NCBI GenBank assembly: GCA_002070265.1
Contig: MWCX01000078.1
Location: 1-64,000, forward strand
DNA: 64,000 nt
DNA from: Bacteroidetes bacterium ADurb.Bin174
GTDB taxonomy: Bacteria > Bacteroidota > Bacteroidia > Bacteroidales > Paludibacteraceae
Direction: 5' to 3'
The translations under genes were made by a program, and so were the position numbers. Numbering within the stretch: position 1 is the first letter of the stretch; every line of letters begins with the position of its first letter. Shown piece by piece: positions 27,121 to 36,743 of the stretch. The notes beneath the pieces were generated by a model. That model did no database searches. It worked only from the letters and a program-made list of their open reading frames with translations, and was not told where the DNA came from.

Positions 27121-29934
27121 ATGAATATACGCAGAAATAAAACTATTAAATTAATACCGCTCTTTTTAGCGTTGTTTTGCTATTCACTTAATGGACAAAC
27201 AATAGAAAATTCTTTACCGGGATTTTCCCGTCCTGACGGTGGATTTACGACCATTGAAGAAATGGTCGGTGCTAATGAATTGATTGATGGAGATCAATTG
27301 GTGAGCTACCCCGATGCTCTTCTTAGTAATAGTTTGCAAGGAAAGTTGGGAGGATTAATTGTTCGCATGACAAATAACGGACTCAGTAATAATGAAGCCA
27401 ATTTATTGGTGCGCGGTCAGAACACTAAGGGCAATAACGCTGCTATCGTCATCGTGGATGGGATAGTACGTCCATTCAATGACTTATTACCTGAAGAAAT
27501 TGAAAGTGTAGAGGTGCTAAAAGATGCTCCTGCAAAAATTTTGTACGGACCAGATGCAGCCAATGGGGTTGTTGTCATCAAAACGAAGCGAGGAGCTTTG
27601 GGCGATAAAAAAATGAGTGTCGGAGTAGAAAGTGGTGTAATGCATGCTACTCGACTCCCTAAATTTTTAGACTCCTATGATTATGCGCTGCTTTATAATG
27701 AAGCACGTGAAAATGATGGACTACCGGCTTTATATCTTCCATATCAATTGACCGGATATCAAAATTCGACCGGTCCAAATGATGTATTATACCCTAACGT
27801 TGACTGGTATGATTATTTTCTTAAAAATCAATCACTGTTTAGAAAAGCAACCTTAAGTTTAAAAGGTGGCAGCCGTGCTCTTAAATATTCTTTAGTAGCC
27901 GGCTATAAAGGTGTAGGAGGATTAGAAAAGATTGGAGAACCGGTTGGTATGAATCGATTGAACCTCCGTGGTAATATTGATATTGAGATTACCAGTTACA
28001 TGAGTGTAGTTGCTGATGTGGCAGGACGTGTTGAAGAGCGAGCCTTTAGTGCTGTCAATAATGCCAATGTATTTACTGCACTTTCCACCAATCGTCCAAA
28101 CGAATATCCTCTGATAATTGACCCTGATATTATAGGTTTAACGCCGGATGAAGATGGTATCCCATTTTTCGGTAGTAGTATAAATTCAGCGGCAAATCTC
28201 TTAGCTGATTTTCAATATAGAGGTTTTACACAGGAAAGATATATTACAAGTCAAAACAATTTAGGATTGGAGTTTGATTTCAACAAACAAATTAAAGGTT
28301 TAGCTGCTTCTGCTTATGTAACTTTTGATAATTATACGCAAGTTACACAGCAGCTAAGAAGAGATTATCCGACCTATGCTGTACGAACATATTTGGACGA
28401 GTTAGGTGCTGAGCAGGCTGAATTCACTTTGATGAAAAAACTGGATCCAAATGACAATATTAGTGCTACCAGTCCATCTACTTATCGAACCATTGGTTGG
28501 TATGCCAATCTCTCCTATGCACGTCATTTTGATTTGCATCATCTCTCAGCAATTGCGGGATATAGGTATTTCAAAGGCGAGTCCCAAGGTGTTACACAAG
28601 ATGATATCAACTTGAATTATAATATGCGCGTTAATTATGGCTACGACAGTAAATATTTAGCTGAAATCAATCTTGTGAATTACGGCAGCAATAAATTTGT
28701 TGCCAACAACAGAAATTTTCTATCATATGCTGTGGGCGCAGGATGGATCATGAGTAAGGAAGATTTTCTTCAGGATGTTGAAACCATTAATTTTCTCAAA
28801 CTAAAAGCAAGTTACGGACTTCTTGGATTTTCCGGAAACAATGGTTACTTACTGGCCAATAGTCGCTGGCAAGATGGAGGTATAATTAACACCAACGAAG
28901 GAAATACTTCCAATGCCAAAGTGGTTAATTTAGTGAGAATAGGAAATCCTGATTTAGAATGGGAAAAATCCAGAGAATTGAATTTTGGATTGGAAGGTGC
29001 GCTTTTCAACAATCGCCTGCAATTTGGAATAGATTATTTTAATAATTTAAGATCAGATATTATCACGACAGAATATAGTGCTTATGGAGATTACATCGGT
29101 CCGTTTACCATGCCTACCAATGTAGGATCTGTTAAGAATCAGGGAATCGACGGAAATGTTTCATGGGGTGATAAATCTGGTGACTTAACGTATCGGATTG
29201 GAGTGAATTTTACAGCATCTAAAAACAAATTACTGAGTTGGGATGAAAATCCCAATATTCCGGAAGAAGCACGCAAAAGTGTAGGTAAACCTACTGATGC
29301 AATATTTGGTTTGCAATCCAGAGGTCTCTTCGGACGTGATGTTGATATTACCACCGCTCCTGTACAAGGATTTGGACCCTACAGAGTAGGTGACCTGGCT
29401 TATGTGGATGCAAATAATGATGGTTACGTGGACAATCGAGACCATGTAATGATTGGAAATTCTTTCCCATACACTGTATTAGGTATTGATTTAGATTTGA
29501 AGTACAAGAATTGGGGATTATATGTGTTAGGTACGTCTGAATTAGGTGTACACCACATGCTTAACAATAGCTATTTCTGGAATACCGGTGATTCTAAGTA
29601 TTCCGTTATTGCTGAGCAGCGATATCATCCGGTCAATAATCCATCAGGAATTTATCCTGCACTTACAACTAAAAATGGAGAAAACAGCTACAGAGCCTCC
29701 GATTTTTGGTTGGAAGATGCTTCTTTTTTCAGGTTAAAAAATATTGAATTAAGCTATCTTTATAACTTTAAAGATCCTTCATTCTTTATTAAAGACATGA
29801 AAATTTTTGCTCGTGGTACTAATGTTTTTGTTTTATCTAAACAAAAAGATTTAGATCCGGAAGTTTTAGGTGCCGGACTTACTAATTATCCTGTCACTGC
29901 ATATTACACAGGCGGTGTTACATTTACCTTCTAA
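27121..29934 (+). CDS. SusC-family TonB-dependent receptor lacking the N-terminal regulatory domain
   Basis: This 937-residue outer-membrane receptor has a signal peptide ending at NGQ (~26). The mature protein goes almost directly into the plug: ALLSNSLQGKLGGLIV, then NLLVRGQNT, AIVIVDGIVRPF, and NGVVVIKTKRG, followed by the barrel ending VTFTF. The carboxypeptidase-D-like domain and the VVGYGxQ linker of ordinary SusC are absent, which explains its ~110-residue shorter length. The frame is intact. With the next SusD it forms the second transport pair, and it may be the only working porin of the locus since the first SusC is broken. Confidence 0.9.
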   Translation: MNIRRNKTIKLIPLFLALFCYSLNGQTIENSLPGFSRPDGGFTTIEEMVGANELIDGDQLVSYPDALLSNSLQGKLGGLIVRMTNNGLSNNEANLLVRGQNTKGNNAAIVIVDGIVRPFNDLLPEEIESVEVLKDAPAKILYGPDAANGVVVIKTKRGALGDKKMSVGVESGVMHATRLPKFLDSYDYALLYNEARENDGLPALYLPYQLTGYQNSTGPNDVLYPNVDWYDYFLKNQSLFRKATLSLKGGSRALKYSLVAGYKGVGGLEKIGEPVGMNRLNLRGNIDIEITSYMSVVADVAGRVEERAFSAVNNANVFTALSTNRPNEYPLIIDPDIIGLTPDEDGIPFFGSSINSAANLLADFQYRGFTQERYITSQNNLGLEFDFNKQIKGLAASAYVTFDNYTQVTQQLRRDYPTYAVRTYLDELGAEQAEFTLMKKLDPNDNISATSPSTYRTIGWYANLSYARHFDLHHLSAIAGYRYFKGESQGVTQDDINLNYNMRVNYGYDSKYLAEINLVNYGSNKFVANNRNFLSYAVGAGWIMSKEDFLQDVETINFLKLKASYGLLGFSGNNGYLLANSRWQDGGIINTNEGNTSNAKVVNLVRIGNPDLEWEKSRELNFGLEGALFNNRLQFGIDYFNNLRSDIITTEYSAYGDYIGPFTMPTNVGSVKNQGIDGNVSWGDKSGDLTYRIGVNFTASKNKLLSWDENPNIPEEARKSVGKPTDAIFGLQSRGLFGRDVDITTAPVQGFGPYRVGDLAYVDANNDGYVDNRDHVMIGNSFPYTVLGIDLDLKYKNWGLYVLGTSELGVHHMLNNSYFWNTGDSKYSVIAEQRYHPVNNPSGIYPALTTKNGENSYRASDFWLEDASFFRLKNIELSYLYNFKDPSFFIKDMKIFARGTNVFVLSKQKDLDPEVLGAGLTNYPVTAYYTGGVTFTF

Positions 29935-29944
29935 TAATTAAATT

Positions 29945-31756
29945 ATGAGACTTATGAAAAATATAATAAAACTTTTAGTTGTACTGCCATTTATTGTAGG
30001 TTTTGTATGTACTTCTTGTGAGGATCCACTACCTAACAAAGCAGTTAATGAATGGGAGGATAAAGACGTATTCCGCATTCCACAAATGGCCGAAGGGGTA
30101 TTGAACAAGGCTTACTCTAATATTAATAACAGACTTGATTATTTCCAGAATAATTTTTTAGATGTGGCTACTGATAATGCCTTGACTAACGATCAATCAA
30201 CCGAAGTGTATAAGGTAGGCCAAGGTTTAATGACAACATTTTCCAATCGCATTGGCAATTGGACAGAATGTTACAACAACCTTCAATACATCAACAAGTT
30301 TATGGAAGAAGGTCTGACTGATGTGGTTAAATACAGTAAATCTGACTCAATAACAGATGCGGCTATTAAGCGTAGATTATTAGGTGAAGCCTATTTTCTA
30401 AGAGCTTGGTGGAGTTTCCAGTTATTACAACGTCATGGCGGTAAAACCGATGGCGGAGAAGCATTGGGATATCCCATTGTAACCAAATTTATTACAGATG
30501 AAGAAGCCCGTGATCCTGATTTATTTGTTCGTAATACCTATGAAGAATGTGTGAATCAGATTGTAGCTGATTGTGATTCAGCAATCAACAGGCTTCCGGT
30601 AAAATATACAGGTAATGATGTAGTAACCGGAATACAACACACCGGTAGAGCTACCAGCATTGCTGCTGCTGTATTGAAAGTTAATGCTTTATTATATGGC
30701 GCCAGTCCTGCTTATCAGCCTGACAATATTACTCAAATCACCGGAATGGGTACCTTTAATGTGGTTGACGCAACTGCATACAAGGCAAAGTGGGAACGTT
30801 TAGCTCTCTATGCAGATACGCTCATTCGAAATGCAGATGGGAAATTTGGTGCATTCGGTGCTTATTATGCAGTCAAATCAACAGATTTGGCTGACGTAGC
30901 TGCAACCACACCTGCTGATTTTGTTTTTAGAATTATGTTTAGAAACAATAATATGGAAACACAGCATTTCCCACCATATTTCTATGGCAATGCCAGAACA
31001 GTACCGTCTCAAAATCTGGTTGATGCATTTCCGATGAAGAATGGTTATCCGATCAGCCATGCTTCATCCGGCTATGATCCGCAAAATCCTTATGTAAACA
31101 GAGACAATCGGTTTGACATGAATATCTACTATCAAGGAAGAGTTTTTGCTCAATCACAAGCACCTATTGATGTGGTTTACGGCGGTAAAGACTCTGAGAG
31201 CTTCAGTCCTCTGGCTTCCCGAACCGGTTATTACCTGAGAAAACATATATCTATAACAGATAATATGCTTGAGCCTACACAGAAAAAACAATCGGCACAT
31301 TACAATCCTTTATTGCGTAAAGGAGAAGTTTATTTGGCTTTTGCAGAGGCTTCCAATGAAGTTTGGGGACCTACAACCAAAGGGCCTAATTGTGCATATT
31401 CTGCCTATGACGTGATTAAATCTATACGTCAGGCTTCCGGAGGCATCACAGACACCGGTTATTTGGATGAAATGGCTGCCAATGAATCTGATTTCAGGCT
31501 ATTGATTCAAAATGAACGCAGATTAGAAACGACTTTTGAAAATCAGCGGTTTTTTGACATGCGCCGCTGGGTACTACCCCTCAACGAATCCATTAAAGGA
31601 GTTGTAGTAGAAAGAGATGAAGCTAATGTACTGTCTTATTCAGTTCGAGAGGTTGAGCAACGTTTAATGAATGACGTAAAACACTACTACATACCACTAC
31701 CGTATGGTGAAATACTGAGAAATAAAAATATTGTGAACAATTTAGGTTGGAAATAA
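29945..31756 (+). CDS. SusD/RagB-family glycan-binding lipoprotein
   Basis: This 603-residue lipoprotein has a lipobox VCTSC with Cys25. The SusD N-terminal helices (IPQMAEGVLNKAYSNINNRL) and AYFLRAWWSFQLLQRHGG are present, and the C-terminal NERRLETTFENQRFFDMRRW is typical. It is the partner of the domain-short SusC 10 bases upstream. It is not closely similar to the first SusD apart from family motifs, so the two pairs probably recognise different parts or sizes of the glycan. Confidence 0.92.
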   Translation: MRLMKNIIKLLVVLPFIVGFVCTSCEDPLPNKAVNEWEDKDVFRIPQMAEGVLNKAYSNINNRLDYFQNNFLDVATDNALTNDQSTEVYKVGQGLMTTFSNRIGNWTECYNNLQYINKFMEEGLTDVVKYSKSDSITDAAIKRRLLGEAYFLRAWWSFQLLQRHGGKTDGGEALGYPIVTKFITDEEARDPDLFVRNTYEECVNQIVADCDSAINRLPVKYTGNDVVTGIQHTGRATSIAAAVLKVNALLYGASPAYQPDNITQITGMGTFNVVDATAYKAKWERLALYADTLIRNADGKFGAFGAYYAVKSTDLADVAATTPADFVFRIMFRNNNMETQHFPPYFYGNARTVPSQNLVDAFPMKNGYPISHASSGYDPQNPYVNRDNRFDMNIYYQGRVFAQSQAPIDVVYGGKDSESFSPLASRTGYYLRKHISITDNMLEPTQKKQSAHYNPLLRKGEVYLAFAEASNEVWGPTTKGPNCAYSAYDVIKSIRQASGGITDTGYLDEMAANESDFRLLIQNERRLETTFENQRFFDMRRWVLPLNESIKGVVVERDEANVLSYSVREVEQRLMNDVKHYYIPLPYGEILRNKNIVNNLGWK

Positions 31757-31780
31757 TTTATAACACCGGACATATAAAAA

Positions 31781-32695
31781 ATGAATCAAATGAAAAGTAA
31801 ACATTATTTCAAAATAATTATTTTCCTTATAACAGGCGTAATATTTAGTTCCTGCTATGAAGATTATATCTTTGATTACAAGTATTCCACTGTATATTTT
31901 GCTATGGACAAGCCCTATAGGACTGTGATAGCAGACAGAGATATGGAATTGCGAATCGGAGTAAGCATCGGTGGAAAAAGAAATGTAGATATGAATGATT
32001 GGGCAGAGTTTAAGATTGACACACTTGGTTTACCTGCAGGTAAATTATTGATGCCCGAGAATTATTTTACATTGACAGATGCTAATACCATGCGGGTTAG
32101 TAAAGCAAATCTCCCTGTGGCTGATGTAGGGATTAAATTTACAGATGACTTTTTTGCAGACCCTGCATCGATCACGGGAAAATATGTTCTCCCTTTAAAA
32201 ATTGTAAACAGCTCATTGGATACAATTACACGTGAAAGTACGGTAGTTTGTTTTAAATACATTAGTACTTTTCACGGCTCCTATTATGTTAAAGGGAAAC
32301 TTTATGAATTAGATGCCCCGAATGGCAATGTAGTTGATTCTGCTCTTTATGAAGATAAAGATCTTGTTAAAAACATAGTTAGAGACCTTTCCACTTTAGA
32401 TCGTTATACTTTGATACGTCCCGGATTAGCTGATTTTACAGTAACCGGATCAGAAAAAGTAAAACTAACCGTAACCATGAACGACTCGAAGGATAAAATT
32501 TATGATACTGCTGTAGAAACTGCAACCGGTGGTACAGCAATCACAAATGGAAGCGGCACTTATTATGGAAATGAAGAGAATCCGAAATTTGTATTGAAAT
32601 ATGATTTCGCAAAAGGAGGAAAAGAGTATCGTGTCAATGAAACATTAATTCTAAGACAAGATCCCCTTTATGACCTTCGTGTTGAATCCTGGTAA
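31781..32695 (+). CDS. DUF1735-type surface lipoprotein
   Basis: This 304-residue lipoprotein has a lipobox IFSSC with Cys25. The N-terminal half has the DUF1735-like beta-sandwich pattern (VYFAMDKPYRTVI, PAGKLLMPENYFTL, GKYVLPLKIVN), and the second half looks like the beta-rich domain (FHGSYYVKGKLY, YRVNETLILRQDP) often joined to it. Such proteins follow SusD in many loci and act as accessory surface glycan-binding proteins. It lies 24 bases after the second SusD. Binding specificity cannot be inferred. Confidence 0.75.
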   Translation: MNQMKSKHYFKIIIFLITGVIFSSCYEDYIFDYKYSTVYFAMDKPYRTVIADRDMELRIGVSIGGKRNVDMNDWAEFKIDTLGLPAGKLLMPENYFTLTDANTMRVSKANLPVADVGIKFTDDFFADPASITGKYVLPLKIVNSSLDTITRESTVVCFKYISTFHGSYYVKGKLYELDAPNGNVVDSALYEDKDLVKNIVRDLSTLDRYTLIRPGLADFTVTGSEKVKLTVTMNDSKDKIYDTAVETATGGTAITNGSGTYYGNEENPKFVLKYDFAKGGKEYRVNETLILRQDPLYDLRVESW

Positions 32696-32698
32696 AAA

Positions 32699-32757
32699 GG
32701 CGGTGTCTTATAAATGCCTTGCGGGTTTTTGGTTAAATATTTACTTTTGAGACAGCC
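32699..32757 (-). mobile_element. MITE-like element, internally deleted copy (inverted relative to 57.5 kb)
   Basis: The 59 bases begin GGCGGTGTCTTATAA and end TTTTGAGACAGCC. A 41-base stretch (32717-32757) is the exact reverse complement of 57488-57528. Compared with the longer copy there, about 100 central bases are missing. It lies between the SusC/SusD block and the first sulfatase. Confidence 0.75.
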
Positions 32758-32780
32758 CCAATTAATTTAAAATATTAAAA

Positions 32781-35063
32781 ATGAAAACATATCAATCAAT
32801 ATTTTTAACTGCTGTATTGGGGAGCTTTGCTTCCCATTCAGCATTTGCAAAAAATCCAAATATAATCGTTATTTTTACAGATGACGAAGGATGGGGAGCA
32901 ACATCTGTTCAAATGGATGATCAAGTTCCCGAATCTAAAAGTGATTTTATGCAAACTCCGAATCTGGAACGCTTAGCAGCCAGAGGAATGCGTTTTGCCA
33001 ATGGCTACACTTGCCATCCCAACAGCTCACCTTCCAGATATGCTTTGCTTACTGGAAAAACACCTGCCCGATTAGGAATGACTGACATCATTGAACGTCC
33101 GGGACAAGAAACAGATCCCAAACGTAGGTTATTAACTCCACCTAACGTAAGGATGATTAATTCCAATGAAATCACAATTGGAGAAATTATAAAACAACAC
33201 AAGCCAAATTACAAAACAGCCTATTTTGGCAAATGGCATTTGGGAAATAATGGTCCTGAACAACACGGTTTCGATGCAGGTGATGGAGCAACCGGTAATG
33301 GAAAAGGTAATCAAAAAATTGCTGATGATCCCAAATTGATATTTAGTTTATCGCAGCGTAGCGTTGATTGGATTGAACAACAGGTTAATGATAATAAACC
33401 CTTTTTCCTTGAAATTGCACATTATGCAACACATGAATCAAGCGAAAGTTTGGCTGCAACACTCCAAAAGTATCAAAATCTTCCAAAAGGTACCCGACAT
33501 AATAATGCCGGGTATGCTGCCATGACAGAAGATATGGATACAGGTATCGGTATTGTGTTGGATAAACTTCAGGAATTAGGAATTGAAGATAGTACTTATA
33601 TTTTTTTCCTGGCAGATAATGGATCAATGCCCGGAATGAATCCCGGCAATACCAATGGTCCCATCAGAGGTAGCAAAGCCACAGTATGGGAAGGCGGTAT
33701 TAAAACTCCTTTTATTGTGGCCGGTCCCGGTATTAAGGGAGATATCGTCAGTCGTGTCAGGGTTGTAGGCTGGGATATATTTCCTACTATTTGCGATATT
33801 TTAGGTATCACTGAATTACCCCAAAATTTAGATGGAGGTAGTATTTTACCCGTTCTACAGGATAACAATGGTGAAGGTGAAGTAACTCGTCCATATGACT
33901 TCATGGTATGGCATTGGCCACGCTATGTATTTAACAAAGAGGGTTATCCAACCACTGCAATAATTAAGGGTGATTACAAGTATATTTATTCTTATGAAAC
34001 CGAAGAAGAATTGTTGTTCAACATCGTCGAAGATATAGCTGAAACGACACCTCTGAATAGTCAATTGCCTGACAAGCTGATAGAATTACGTACCGACATG
34101 CAAAACTATTTAACTGAAGTTAATGCAGGCTTGCCAACTCCAAATCCACATTACTCAGGTGGCGGTACCAAGGTATTAGAAAATCTTATCTTCTATTTCC
34201 CTTTTGAAGACAACTATAATGACATGACCGGTCAAATGCAGACTTTGGGACAAAACTCACCGGGTTTTGATACAGGAAAATATGGCCGAGCACTCTCTTT
34301 AAATGGTAGTTCGCAATGGCTTGACGTTTTATCGGGAGATTATATGAATCCGGATTTTTCAGAATTACCTTTTACACTCTGTGGCTGGGTTTATAATACT
34401 GATGCACACGCTCAAAACAACAGCATTATTTTGGCTCAACATGATGATTCAAATAGCGGAACCGGTAGAATTATTCTTGAGAAATTCAGGCAAAGTGGCG
34501 CCGCATGCTTAAGTACATTTTTAGGAGGGAGCCGTACTACAGCAACTGTAAATAATTTTCCAAATAATGAATGGGTCCACGTAGCTGCAGTTGGAGATTA
34601 TACAACTAATACCATAACATTTTACAGGAATGGAGAACAAAATGGAGATAGGGTTACAATCAACCCCTTCGAAAGTTGCGTAGGTAATTTCCGTATTGGT
34701 GCACATAAGGATGGAAGCAAAGCTTTCTGGTCCGGAAAACTGGATGAACTCTACTTATTCAAAGAAGAGTTGTCTCAAAGTGATATAGTAAAAATAATGA
34801 ATGATTTGTGGGACAAGCCTATGGGTGTAAATAACGCATTCTCCAATAATGCATTTGTTTATGTAGATCCTGCTAAATATTCTTTAGTAGTGAATGGTTT
34901 AGATAATATTTCAGCACTGACTCTAATCAGCATTGATGGCCGTGTCTTGAAAAAGGAGTATTTTACAAAAGTGATTAATATTGGATTAATTAACCCCGGT
35001 CATTATCTCCTCAAGATTGAGGCTAAAAATCAGCCAACTGTTATCAAAAAAATAGTTATTTAA
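32781..35063 (+). CDS. sulfatase-LamG-T9SS fusion protein, Ser-type
   Basis: This 760-residue secreted sulfatase (S1 family) has a signal peptide 1-23, sulfatase domain ~25-455 with metal Asp34/Asp35 and active-site motif S82-S83-P84-S85-R86, whose Ser82 would be converted to formylglycine. A LamG/concanavalin-like domain follows (~470-680; GWVYN, NEWVHVAAVGD, FRIGAHKDG), then a T9SS type A sorting domain (~690-760; LISIDGRVL, PGHYLLKIE, IVI). It should be exported by T9SS to the surface, with LamG binding the glycan. It starts the plus-strand sulfatase series after the MITE copy. Sulfate position specificity is unknown. Confidence 0.93.
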   Translation: MKTYQSIFLTAVLGSFASHSAFAKNPNIIVIFTDDEGWGATSVQMDDQVPESKSDFMQTPNLERLAARGMRFANGYTCHPNSSPSRYALLTGKTPARLGMTDIIERPGQETDPKRRLLTPPNVRMINSNEITIGEIIKQHKPNYKTAYFGKWHLGNNGPEQHGFDAGDGATGNGKGNQKIADDPKLIFSLSQRSVDWIEQQVNDNKPFFLEIAHYATHESSESLAATLQKYQNLPKGTRHNNAGYAAMTEDMDTGIGIVLDKLQELGIEDSTYIFFLADNGSMPGMNPGNTNGPIRGSKATVWEGGIKTPFIVAGPGIKGDIVSRVRVVGWDIFPTICDILGITELPQNLDGGSILPVLQDNNGEGEVTRPYDFMVWHWPRYVFNKEGYPTTAIIKGDYKYIYSYETEEELLFNIVEDIAETTPLNSQLPDKLIELRTDMQNYLTEVNAGLPTPNPHYSGGGTKVLENLIFYFPFEDNYNDMTGQMQTLGQNSPGFDTGKYGRALSLNGSSQWLDVLSGDYMNPDFSELPFTLCGWVYNTDAHAQNNSIILAQHDDSNSGTGRIILEKFRQSGAACLSTFLGGSRTTATVNNFPNNEWVHVAAVGDYTTNTITFYRNGEQNGDRVTINPFESCVGNFRIGAHKDGSKAFWSGKLDELYLFKEELSQSDIVKIMNDLWDKPMGVNNAFSNNAFVYVDPAKYSLVVNGLDNISALTLISIDGRVLKKEYFTKVINIGLINPGHYLLKIEAKNQPTVIKKIVI

Positions 35064-35097
35064 TGATGACAATACTAATTAAAAAAAACGACAGAGC

Positions 35098-36702
35098 ATG
35101 ACAAAATCAATATTGTTTAATTACGGACCTTTATTTTCACTGAGTCTTTTACCTTTCAGTCTGACTGCACAATCAGATCCTCGTCCCAATGTTGTTGTGA
35201 TTTTGGTTGATGATATGGGCTATTCTGACATTGGCTGTTACGGTGGTGAAATTCCTACTCCTAATCTTGATCAACTGGCAGAAAACGGTATTAGATTCAG
35301 AAATTTTCACAACACAGCCAGAAGCTGTCCCTCGCGTGCTTCCTTAATAACCGGCTTATATCAACACCAAACCGGAATAGGAATGATGACCACAGAGGGT
35401 ACTTCGAATTTTGATTTTGGAGTGCAGGGTTATAGAGGGTATTTAAACAAAAATTCTGTAACTATTGCTGAAGTATTGAAAAATGCAGGGTACCATACTT
35501 TTATGACAGGCAAATGGCACCTTGGTTCAGATTCACTTTATAAACGACCATTACAAAGAGGATTTGACAGGTTTTACGGAAGTTATCAGGGTGCTTTTAG
35601 TTATTTTGACCCCAAGGGCATCAGATGTTTAATAGACGGAGCTGATACCATACGAGCTCCAAAAGGATTTTACACAACAGATGCTTTTACTGATAAAGCC
35701 ATTAAATTCATCAAAGAAAAGAAAGATAAAAATCCATTTTTCCTTTACTTAGCATATAATGCCCCACACTGGCCACTTCATGCCAAAGATGAAGACATTA
35801 AAAAGTTTGTTGGCAAATATATGAAAGGATGGGACCAATTAAGAAAAGAACGCTTGGAACGACAAATTGAAATAGGGTTGTTTGAAAAAGATATTGTTTT
35901 GTCTGACAGAGATAGTCGTGTTCGTCCATGGAGTGAAGTAAGCGAGGAACAAAAAATCCTGAGTGATTACCGTATGGCGGTATATGCTGCTCAGATTTAT
36001 GCTGTGGATTATAATGTTGGGAAACTGGTTAAATATCTAAAAGAAACCAATCAATTCGATAATACTTTAATCATGTTCCTTAGCGATAATGGTGCTTGTG
36101 CAGAGCCCTACCATGAATTCGGAGGTGGACAACAGTCTGAAATCAACAATCCCGAAAAATCCGGTGCTATTTCTTATGGTATTGGCTGGGCTAATTTATC
36201 CAATACACCATTCAGACTATATAAAAACAATGCAACAGAAGGTGGTATAGCAACTCCTTTTATTGCACACTGGCCTAATAAAATTAAGTCTATGAAAGGT
36301 AAATTCACAGACACACCCGGACATTTGCTAAACATCATGCCTACCATACTTGAGGCGACAGGTGCATCCTATCCACACATCTACGATGGGCATACAATTC
36401 AACCTCTTGAAGGTCACAGCCTTATGAAAACTTTCTTAACAGGAGAGCAAGAAACTCCGGAATATCAATATTTTGAACATTCGTACAATTGCGCTGTTAT
36501 CAAAGGTGAATGGAAAGCAATCTCCAGAATTGGTACCGGACGATGGGAGTTATATAATCTTAAAAATGACAGAAATGAATTACACAATGTAGCCGATGAG
36601 CACCACGAATTATTGATTGACATGATCAATCATTGGAATGCCTGGGCAGAACGTTGCCATGTAACGAATAAAGGACAAAGAAGTAAAAACAGTTATGATT
36701 AA
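35098..36702 (+). CDS. arylsulfatase-type sulfatase, Ser-type
   Basis: This 534-residue S1 sulfatase has a signal peptide 1-24 (ending LTAQ). Metal Asp38/Asp39 are in VDDMGYSDIGCYGG, and the active-site motif is S76-C77-P78-S79-R80 in the ARSCPSRASLITG context. Gly-Lys-Trp-His (TGKWHLG) and FLSDNGACAEP complete the site. It lacks a LamG or sorting domain, so it is likely periplasmic. Its overall layout (long C-terminal WNAWAERCHV tail) fits the classical arylsulfatase branch, also seen in the sulfatase at 43661. It is 34 bases after the previous gene. Confidence 0.93.
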   Translation: MTKSILFNYGPLFSLSLLPFSLTAQSDPRPNVVVILVDDMGYSDIGCYGGEIPTPNLDQLAENGIRFRNFHNTARSCPSRASLITGLYQHQTGIGMMTTEGTSNFDFGVQGYRGYLNKNSVTIAEVLKNAGYHTFMTGKWHLGSDSLYKRPLQRGFDRFYGSYQGAFSYFDPKGIRCLIDGADTIRAPKGFYTTDAFTDKAIKFIKEKKDKNPFFLYLAYNAPHWPLHAKDEDIKKFVGKYMKGWDQLRKERLERQIEIGLFEKDIVLSDRDSRVRPWSEVSEEQKILSDYRMAVYAAQIYAVDYNVGKLVKYLKETNQFDNTLIMFLSDNGACAEPYHEFGGGQQSEINNPEKSGAISYGIGWANLSNTPFRLYKNNATEGGIATPFIAHWPNKIKSMKGKFTDTPGHLLNIMPTILEATGASYPHIYDGHTIQPLEGHSLMKTFLTGEQETPEYQYFEHSYNCAVIKGEWKAISRIGTGRWELYNLKNDRNELHNVADEHHELLIDMINHWNAWAERCHVTNKGQRSKNSYD

Positions 36703-36743
36703 TGTTTTGTTTCAACTAAAAAAGAAAATTAAATCTTAAAAAA

